From the NCBI RefSeq assembly GCF_003336205.1, contig NZ_QPIE01000005.1, positions 62,001 through 126,000 on the forward strand: a stretch of 64,000 nucleotides of DNA, read 5' to 3'. This stretch comes from Chryseobacterium lacus (lineage in GTDB: Bacteria; Bacteroidota; Bacteroidia; Flavobacteriales; Weeksellaceae). The translations under genes and the position numbers were made by a program. Positions 59,675 to 64,000 of the stretch are shown here, in pieces. How positions within the stretch are numbered: position 1 is the first letter of the stretch; each line of letters begins with the position of its first letter. The notes under the pieces are model-generated. The model saw only the letters and a list, made by a program, of their open reading frames with translations, ran no database searches and was not told where the DNA came from.

Positions 59675-61387
59675 ATGAAGAAAACTCTGTTTCTTTTTTT
59701 AAGCTTAGCACTCTTAAGCAATTGTAAAACAAAAGAATCTGTTTCTGTTGACAGCATTTATTACAACGGAGACATCCTGACCATGGAAGGCGACGAACCA
59801 CAGTATGTAGAAGCTGTGGCCGTGAAAGACGGAAAAATTCTTTTCGCCGGAAGTTTACAGGAAGTGAACCAATATAAAGGTTCTGAGACTACGATGAATG
59901 ACCTGCAAAACAAAACCTTGTTGCCAGGATTTATAGATGCTCACGGCCATATCTGGAATGCCGGATTTCAGGCTGTTTCTGCAAATCTTCTTCCGGCTCC
60001 GGACGGAAACGGTAACAGCATTGACGATATTGTCAGGTTGCTGAACGAATGGAAAGGAAAAAACAAGAAAGCGATAGGAAAATACGGATGGATTATAGGA
60101 TTTGGATATGATGATGCGCAGTTAAAGGAAAAACTTCCTCCTACAGCAAGAGATCTGGACAAGGTTTCTACAACGGTTCCGGTCATTATTATTCACCAGT
60201 CCGGACATTTGGCAGTCATGAATCACAAAGCACTCGAATTGTCTGATATTAATGAAAATACTCCGGATCCTGCCGGCGGACTTATCCGAAGACTCCCCGG
60301 AACTACGAAACCCAGCGGTGTATTGGAAGAAATGGCGGCCTTCATTCCTTTATTCAAAATGTTGGCTGTTTTGGATGCAGATGCGAACGAAAAAATTGCA
60401 CTGGCCGGTTTGAACGCCTATGTTCGTTTTGGATTCACAACAGCGCAAGAGGGCAGAGCGACAGTTGATGCATCCAATACCTGGTCGAAACTGGCTGATG
60501 AGGGAAAATTGCCAATAGATATTGCGGTGTATCCGGATATCCAAACGCAGATGGAATATATGAAGAAGCACGGAGTGAGCAAAGATTACAAAAATAAATT
60601 CAGGATTGCAGGAGTGAAAATTTCTTTAGACGGTTCGCCTCAGGGAAAAACAGCTTGGCTTACTCAGCCTTATGTAGTTCCGCCACCGGGACAACCCGAC
60701 ACCTATAAAGGATATCCTGCATTTCCAAAAGAAGATGATGCGATTTCGCTTGTAGACGCTGCTTACAGCAACAATTGGCAAATTCTGGCTCACTGCAATG
60801 GTGATGCTGCCATTGATGAACTGATTGCCGCTGCAGATGCTGCTGGAAAAAAACACGGAAATGAGAACAGAAGAACGGTGGGTATTCATTCCCAGACTGC
60901 GAGAATGGATCAGTTGGACAGCTATAAAGAATTAGGAATCATTCCTTCTTTCTTCGGAATGCACACGTATTATTGGGGAGATTGGCATACGGATGAAACT
61001 TTAGGAAAAGAAAGAGCAGACAAAATTTCTCCGGCACAATCAGCTTTGAACAAAGGAATGATCTTTACCCAGCACCATGATGCTCCGGTTGCATTGCCGA
61101 GCAGCACCATGATTTTGTACTCTGTGGTGAACAGAATCAGCAGATCCAGTAAAGTTATCGGAGCGGATGAAAGAATAAGTCCTTATTATGCACTAAAATC
61201 TCTTACAGAATGGGCTGCATACCAATATTTTGAAGAGAATTCAAAAGGAACCATCAAGAAAGATAAACTGGCTGATTTTGTGATTCTGGATAAAAATCCC
61301 CTCAAAATAAATCCTGAAGCACTGAAAGATATTGTAGTTTTGGAAACGATTAAAGAAAGAAAATCGGTGTATTCTGTGAAGAACTAA
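59675..61387 (+). CDS. Amidohydrolase-3 family lipoprotein
   Basis: A 570-residue exported protein. MKKTLFLFLSLALLSNC has a lipobox-like end (LLSNC). The catalytic barrel shows LLPGFIDAHGHIWNAGF (the H-x-H metal motif), VKISLDGSPQGKTAWLTQPY, ILAHCNGDAAIDELIAAADA and VGIHSQTARMDQLDSYKELG. These are typical of the YtcJ-like amidohydrolase-3 branch, which hydrolyses C-N bonds in cyclic or N-acyl compounds. The lipoprotein anchor puts it at the cell surface or periplasm. Preceded by a long leader and followed by a strong hairpin. Confidence 0.85.
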   Translation: MKKTLFLFLSLALLSNCKTKESVSVDSIYYNGDILTMEGDEPQYVEAVAVKDGKILFAGSLQEVNQYKGSETTMNDLQNKTLLPGFIDAHGHIWNAGFQAVSANLLPAPDGNGNSIDDIVRLLNEWKGKNKKAIGKYGWIIGFGYDDAQLKEKLPPTARDLDKVSTTVPVIIIHQSGHLAVMNHKALELSDINENTPDPAGGLIRRLPGTTKPSGVLEEMAAFIPLFKMLAVLDADANEKIALAGLNAYVRFGFTTAQEGRATVDASNTWSKLADEGKLPIDIAVYPDIQTQMEYMKKHGVSKDYKNKFRIAGVKISLDGSPQGKTAWLTQPYVVPPPGQPDTYKGYPAFPKEDDAISLVDAAYSNNWQILAHCNGDAAIDELIAAADAAGKKHGNENRRTVGIHSQTARMDQLDSYKELGIIPSFFGMHTYYWGDWHTDETLGKERADKISPAQSALNKGMIFTQHHDAPVALPSSTMILYSVVNRISRSSKVIGADERISPYYALKSLTEWAAYQYFEENSKGTIKKDKLADFVILDKNPLKINPEALKDIVVLETIKERKSVYSVKN

Positions 61388-61420
61388 TATACAGTAACCT
61401 GTTTTATTACTACTCAATCA

Positions 61421-61456
61421 ACATTGCCAAAGTTTCAAACTTAGGCAATGTCTTTT
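61421..61456 (+). terminator. Rho-independent terminator after the amidohydrolase gene
   Basis: ACATTGCC pairs perfectly with GGCAATGT, with the inner AAGTTT/AAACTT continuing the stem, followed by CTTTT. Confidence 0.8.
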
Positions 61457-61507
61457 AAAAAAAAGATTATAACAAGAATAAATTTACTATTTTTCGGACA
61501 AGGCATA

Positions 61508-61545
61508 AAAAAATCATGTTGGGAATTTCCAACATGATTTTTTTA
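61508..61545. terminator. Bidirectional terminator between convergent genes
   Basis: AAATCATGTTGG pairs perfectly with CCAACATGATTT around GAATTT, with T-runs after the stem on both strands. Confidence 0.88.
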
Positions 61546-61562
61546 TCTGCTAACATTTTCTG

Positions 61563-64000
61563 TTACATTGGCGGCATTTCATCGTCGCCACCTTCGAGGT
61601 TAGTGTCGCGTTTTCTTCTTGGCTGTTCTACTTTATCACCCTGTTTGAAACGGTAAGTAAGACTCACTGAAAAAGTTCGGGGTTGCCATTGCATGAAAGA
61701 TTTTCTTTCGAAGCCATCTCCAAAGGTGTAATAAGACCTGCTTCGGGTATCAAAAATATCCTGAATATTAAAATTAATCGTTCCGTTGCCATCCCAGATG
61801 GTTTTGGAAGCTCCCAGATTGAGGGCATACATCGGCTCGGTTTTAGAGCTGCTCGTTTCCGTTCCTCCCCGATAGAAACCTTGCAACTGAACATTAAATG
61901 TTCGGTCAATCCGGAAAGTTGTGGTAAGTCTGGATCTGGTTGAAAATCCATTTCCGTCAAATGATATATTGGCGGGAGCTGCCACACCATTGATGAGTGT
62001 CGTATATTGATAATCGCCCTCAGATTTATAGCCAAATAAGTCGAGATTTCCCATCAGTTTTAACCAAGAAAATGGATCGTATGTAAAGTTCATATCCAAA
62101 CCATAACGCTGCTCTGACCCAATGTTGAAAGGTTTGGTCTCGAATCGGCTTTTCTCGAAATTATAGAGGTTAACCATTTGAGTTTCATCTTCCTCATGAT
62201 TGAAATAGACGGTAGGGTTAATGGTGAATTTTCTTTTTTGAATACTATATCCGAGTTCAAATGAATTAACAAAAGAAGGATTCAAATTTGGATTTCCGCT
62301 AAAGATATTATCGTTATTGCTATAGCTTCGCATAGGAACCAAAAACCATGACCGTGGACGGTTAATTCTTTTGGAATAATTTAGTAAAATTTGGCCGCTG
62401 TCTGAAATATTATAACTTAAAAAAACAGAAGGGAAGATATTGTTATAAGCTTTATCAATAGCAGGTTCCTGATCTACCAGGTTTTTGAAGTCTACATCTA
62501 CTTTTGAAATTTCATCCCTCAATCCCAATTGGTACGCAAATTTTTCACCAATTTTACTTTTGAACTGAACATAAAAAGCGTTGAACATTTCACTATAATT
62601 TGTAACGCTGGTGAAATCAGGATTTACAATTCCGTTATTCCACACAGCATAATCGTAATCATTTTGGTTCCTGTCAAAGCGGTAGCCGGCTTCAATTTTT
62701 GAATTTTCACCAATGGGAAGCTCATAATCTATCTTTCCTATGATTGTATTACTTTCGGTATTGTTAACGGTTTGATCGAATCCGTAATTGGCATTATTGC
62801 GTAATTCGGTAATGCCACTTTCTCCCTCTGAAAGGTTCTTTTGAAGGCTTAATGACATTGAAATCAATTGTCCGTTGTCATCAATTTTATGATCTAATCC
62901 AAAATCTCCCTGAAAAGATTTGTTCTGGTTAGTTCCTATAGTGTTTCGTAATTTGCTTAGGGGAAAATCAAAATCGGTATTGTTGATATCAATACCATTA
63001 TAAGTCATTTTGTTATCTACTGAGTCATCAGAATCATTCTTATAAGTTCTGAAAGATATAGAAGCATTAGCAGAAGTTCTGTCGTTGAAATCATATACCA
63101 TCCCTGCAGTTCCGTTGAAATTGTTCATTTCATTTTTGCTTTCCGAATCAGAAACCTGTGTCAGCATTTGTTTCAATATCCCTCTATCTTCAAACCGTGC
63201 ATCGTAATTATTGACCCCTTTCGATCTTCTGTAACCACCACCACCATTCAGAAACCACGTCAGGTTACCTCTTCTCCAGCTCAAGTTGGTGTTTAAACTA
63301 GTATTCGGAAGATATCCAACTGATCCCGTAACACTTCCGTTAAAGCCCATTCTTCTTGATTTTTTCAAAATAATATTCAGAATACCTGCCGTTCCGGAAG
63401 CTTCAAATTTGGACGATGGATTCGTGATGACTTCAATTCTTTCAATCTGATCTGCAGGAATGGATTGCATCGCATTGGCACCATCATCAATTCCTAGCAT
63501 GGAAGAAGGTTTTCCATTAATTAAAAACCGCACATTTGTATTTCCTCTCATGGATACGGTACCGTCGGTTTCCACAGATACGGACGGAACATTGCTGAGA
63601 ACATCCTGTAAATTTCCGCCTTTGCTGATGATATCCTGAGAAGGGTCGTACACTTTTTTATCCAATTCTACACGATAAGGGCGGGATGCAGGCGCAGAAA
63701 TCACAACTCCCTCAATATTCTGAGTAGGAGTGAGCGTGGTGGAACTTTCCGCTTCCACACTGATGCTGCCGATATTTCCAGCAGTGGAAATCTGCTTGTT
63801 CGCAGTTCTTCTTTTGAAATCAATCGCTTCCACAGTAACATCATAATTCCCCGGCACCAGTTCCAGTGTGTAAAACCCGCTTTCATCCGTAAGCGCAGCA
63901 TCATTGAAAGCAGTGTTGGCTTTGTTGGAAAAACTGACAGAAGCATAGGGAACAGGATTGTTTTGCTGATCCACAATACTGCCGGAAACATTGATTTTCT
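61563..64000 (-). CDS. TonB-dependent receptor / outer membrane beta-barrel protein, 5' end outside window
   Basis: About 810 residues are visible and the frame runs past base 64000. The N-terminal visible part is a carboxypeptidase-regulatory-like domain (INVSGSIVDQQNNPVPYASV, TDESGFYTLELVPGNYDVTV, about the first 80 residues). A plug follows (DPSQDIISKGGNLQDVLSNV, GTVSMRGNTNVRFLINGKPS, ASGTAGILNIILKKS). The remainder is a barrel of the outer-membrane-beta-barrel type (OMP_b-brl_3) ending SLTYRFKQGDKVE plus a basic tail. No SusD gene follows, so it is more likely a metal, peptide or iron receptor than a SusC. Cargo not deducible. Confidence 0.87.
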   Translation of the reverse strand, partial: KINVSGSIVDQQNNPVPYASVSFSNKANTAFNDAALTDESGFYTLELVPGNYDVTVEAIDFKRRTANKQISTAGNIGSISVEAESSTTLTPTQNIEGVVISAPASRPYRVELDKKVYDPSQDIISKGGNLQDVLSNVPSVSVETDGTVSMRGNTNVRFLINGKPSSMLGIDDGANAMQSIPADQIERIEVITNPSSKFEASGTAGILNIILKKSRRMGFNGSVTGSVGYLPNTSLNTNLSWRRGNLTWFLNGGGGYRRSKGVNNYDARFEDRGILKQMLTQVSDSESKNEMNNFNGTAGMVYDFNDRTSANASISFRTYKNDSDDSVDNKMTYNGIDINNTDFDFPLSKLRNTIGTNQNKSFQGDFGLDHKIDDNGQLISMSLSLQKNLSEGESGITELRNNANYGFDQTVNNTESNTIIGKIDYELPIGENSKIEAGYRFDRNQNDYDYAVWNNGIVNPDFTSVTNYSEMFNAFYVQFKSKIGEKFAYQLGLRDEISKVDVDFKNLVDQEPAIDKAYNNIFPSVFLSYNISDSGQILLNYSKRINRPRSWFLVPMRSYSNNDNIFSGNPNLNPSFVNSFELGYSIQKRKFTINPTVYFNHEEDETQMVNLYNFEKSRFETKPFNIGSEQRYGLDMNFTYDPFSWLKLMGNLDLFGYKSEGDYQYTTLINGVAAPANISFDGNGFSTRSRLTTTFRIDRTFNVQLQGFYRGGTETSSSKTEPMYALNLGASKTIWDGNGTINFNIQDIFDTRSRSYYTFGDGFERKSFMQWQPRTFSVSLTYRFKQGDKVEQPRRKRDTNLEGGDDEMPPM

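Overview
The window looks like 64 kb of chromosome from a Bacteroidota bacterium of the class Flavobacteriia, most like a Chryseobacterium/Kaistella relative (Weeksellaceae). The evidence is low-GC DNA, many genes preceded by the Bacteroidota promoter signature (TTG, about 19 nt, TAnnTTTG), a PorT gene of the type IX secretion system, TonB-dependent receptors, a glutamine cyclotransferase lipoprotein, many signal peptides ending in AQ, and small families (DUF4268, DUF6428, YfhO) common in this group. The taxonomic call is inference. Most of the window is ordinary core chromosome; no prophage, CRISPR array, tRNA or rRNA gene was seen.

Layout. 1-2525: three tandem outer-membrane beta-barrel genes and a lipoprotein. 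2579-8555: dgkA, dnaN, a J-domain membrane protein, a probable Cys/Lys-rich microprotein with a non-ATG start, and gcvP. 8616-15995: a barrel protein, dgt, an SPFH protein, ogt, an SDR-like protein, an MmcQ-like protein and speB-glnS. 16204-18910: a TonB-dependent receptor and a lipoprotein. 18914-25899: a leftward run with a glycosyltransferase, YfhO, a small membrane protein, two exported proteins, rlmB and a DinB-like protein. 26046-30571: metG, then an ssb without the usual acidic tail followed by a stand-alone HRDC protein, then hisS. 30572-31322 is a scar: a 104-bp repeat, an IS1182-type transposase remnant and the 3' end of a broken methyltransferase gene. 31497-39861: fsa, pepE, an SRPBCC protein, glutaminyl cyclase, a deoxynucleoside kinase and an ABC exporter.

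39949-42545 is an arsenic-resistance operon (arsR, DUF6428, a phosphatase-type arsenate reductase, ACR3) ending in a relic of a second arsC. It is followed by a second copy of the 104-bp repeat and an orphan sugar ketoisomerase/epimerase. 43459-49238 holds lipB, a glutamine amidotransferase, lysS and gyrB. 49311-55153 has a DUF3298 lipoprotein, a lipid kinase, an L-threonine dehydrogenase-like enzyme, a membrane phosphoesterase and a FabH-like ketosynthase. 54584-59281 runs from a membrane-anchored protein through ubiE, porT and a coiled-coil gene coupled to zapA, then a structured RNA that fits 6S RNA, then rny. The window closes with an amidohydrolase lipoprotein and a truncated TonB-dependent receptor.

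The best candidates for a second look are the 6S-like RNA between zapA and rny, the two-copy repeat with a compensatory hairpin change, the Cys-rich microprotein, the ssb-HRDC pair, and the decayed junctions at the IS scar and the ars operon end. Several start codons were moved downstream because the longer reading began inside or upstream of a promoter element.
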